Source: Lachnospiraceae bacterium
GTDB lineage: Bacteria > Bacillota > Clostridia > Lachnospirales > Lachnospiraceae
Direction of reading: 5' to 3'
DNA: 6,902 nt
Assembly: GCA_024691145.1 (NCBI GenBank)
Contig: JAILNW010000168.1
Location: 1 to 6,902 of the forward strand
The position numbers were made by a program, and so were the translations under genes. The notes below the pieces were generated by a model. The model worked only from the letters and a program-made list of their open reading frames with translations. It was not told the DNA's origin and did no database searches. Shown here piece by piece: positions 6,027-6,902 of the stretch (position 1 is the first letter of the stretch; every line of letters starts with the position of its first letter).

Positions 6027-6896
6027 TCAGCCTTTTTTCTTCTTTTTCTTTTTTATCTCTTTAAGTTTTGGTATCTCCTTAAGGTTCTTTGCAATTGGAT
6101 TAGGTTCAATATTCTTATCCTGAAGTTCCTCAAGACTTCTTCTAAGAGTCTCTTTATCAACATCTCTTGTTATCTTTCCTCCACTTGCTAAAGAAACCAT
6201 ACCTGTTTCTTCTGAAACAATAATTGTAAGTGAATCTGATACCTCACTTATACCAACGCCTGCTCTGTGTCTTGTACCTAAATCCTTACTAAGTCCAGTG
6301 TTATCAGACAAAGGCAGGTAACATGTAGCTGCAACAATCTTGTCGCCTCTTATAATTACAGCACCATCATGTAATGGTGTATTATGTTCAAAAATATTAA
6401 TAAGAAGCTGGCTGCTTATCTCAGAGTTAAGAATTATACCTGTTCTCTCATACTCAACAAGCATAACATCTCTCTCTATAACAATAAGAGCACCAGTTTT
6501 CTCTTTTGCAAGATCATAAGATGCAGAAACAAGATGTGATATAGTCTTTTCTGAAAATCTGTCATCTCTGTCTCTCTGATCATCAAAAAAATTAAATGAA
6601 TATACAATCTTCTTCTGTCCTAGCTGTTCGAGAGCCCTTCTAAGTTCAGGCTGAAAAACTATAAGAAGGAGAATAATACCTACGTTAATGGTTTTTGAAA
6701 AAATCCACAATATAACATTCATCTTAAGTACAAAAGCAATCAGATAAAAAAGTAATATTACAATAATACCCTTAATAAGCATCCATGCTCTTGTATTACG
6801 ACACCAGTTAATTAACTGGTATATAAAGAACGCCAGCAGCAATATCTCAATTATTTCTATAAAAGATATAGTAGGCAATTCAATTATATTAGACAT
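6027..6896 (-). CDS. cdaA: Membrane diadenylate cyclase CdaA
   Basis: This enzyme condenses two ATP into cyclic di-AMP, the second messenger controlling potassium, osmolyte and cell-wall homeostasis in Firmicutes. The 289 residues show three membrane helices (about 12-30, 38-57 and 61-80), the family hallmark FQPELRRALEQLG (81-93) linking helix 3 to the catalytic part, and a DisA_N/DAC domain (about 118-255) with GALIVIE (135-141), the active-site DGA (177-179, within LHDGAVII) and RHR (209-211, within GTRHRAG). The C-terminus ends in seven consecutive lysines (282-288) and a glycine. Length is slightly above the roughly 270 residues of Bacillus CdaA, mostly because of this tail. The ATG at 6894-6896 gives a natural N-terminus, but only six bases upstream are visible (two in-frame GAT codons, no stop), so the ribosome site and promoter lie outside and a slightly longer N-terminus cannot be excluded. 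It is first in the visible cdaA-cdaR-oxidoreductase run. Confidence 0.95.
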   Translation of the reverse strand: MSNIIELPTISFIEIIEILLLAFFIYQLINWCRNTRAWMLIKGIIVILLFYLIAFVLKMNVILWIFSKTINVGIILLLIVFQPELRRALEQLGQKKIVYSFNFFDDQRDRDDRFSEKTISHLVSASYDLAKEKTGALIVIERDVMLVEYERTGIILNSEISSQLLINIFEHNTPLHDGAVIIRGDKIVAATCYLPLSDNTGLSKDLGTRHRAGVGISEVSDSLTIIVSEETGMVSLASGGKITRDVDKETLRRSLEELQDKNIEPNPIAKNLKEIPKLKEIKKKKKKKG

Positions 6897-6902
6897 ATCA
6901 TC

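Overview
The window comes from an AT-rich, low-GC Gram-positive genome, most likely a Clostridia member close to Lachnospiraceae. The evidence is the gene families, strong GGAGG-type ribosome binding sites, Lys/Asn/Ile-rich proteins and an anaerobe-type FAD dehydrogenase. This placement is inferred from sequence style, not from a search.

Five complete or nearly complete genes lie on the minus strand. Read in transcription order from the right edge they are: cdaA (membrane diadenylate cyclase making c-di-AMP), cdaR (YbbR-repeat regulator of CdaA), an uncharacterised FAD-dependent dehydrogenase with a four-cysteine cluster, htrA (membrane-anchored serine protease with a PDZ domain), and a divergent clpX-type AAA+ unfoldase. 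The first three are separated by about 20 bases each and look like one operon. htrA follows after a 104-base AT-rich gap, so it may be read through or have its own promoter. A hairpin terminator follows htrA. A good sigma-A-type promoter overlaps the edge of that terminator and drives clpX separately. clpX ends at a textbook intrinsic terminator.

The left 304 bases hold no complete gene. On the plus strand there is the last 49 codons of an ORF entering from outside the window. It is followed by a 56-base imperfect palindrome that resembles the right-end hairpins of IS200/IS605-superfamily elements. The clpX terminator starts about ten bases beyond it. This suggests a transposon end, possibly of an IscB/TnpB-type element, inserted convergently next to clpX.

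Functionally, the cluster joins second-messenger synthesis and control (CdaA, CdaR) with envelope protein quality control (HtrA) and cytosolic unfolding (ClpX-like). GlmM, the usual third partner of cdaA-cdaR in Firmicutes, is not downstream; the FAD dehydrogenase takes its place. The points most worth a second look are the ClpX paralogue, which has lost the RKH pore loop and gained an acidic N-terminus, and the possible mobile-element end at the left edge. I see no clear sign of a wholly new multi-gene system.
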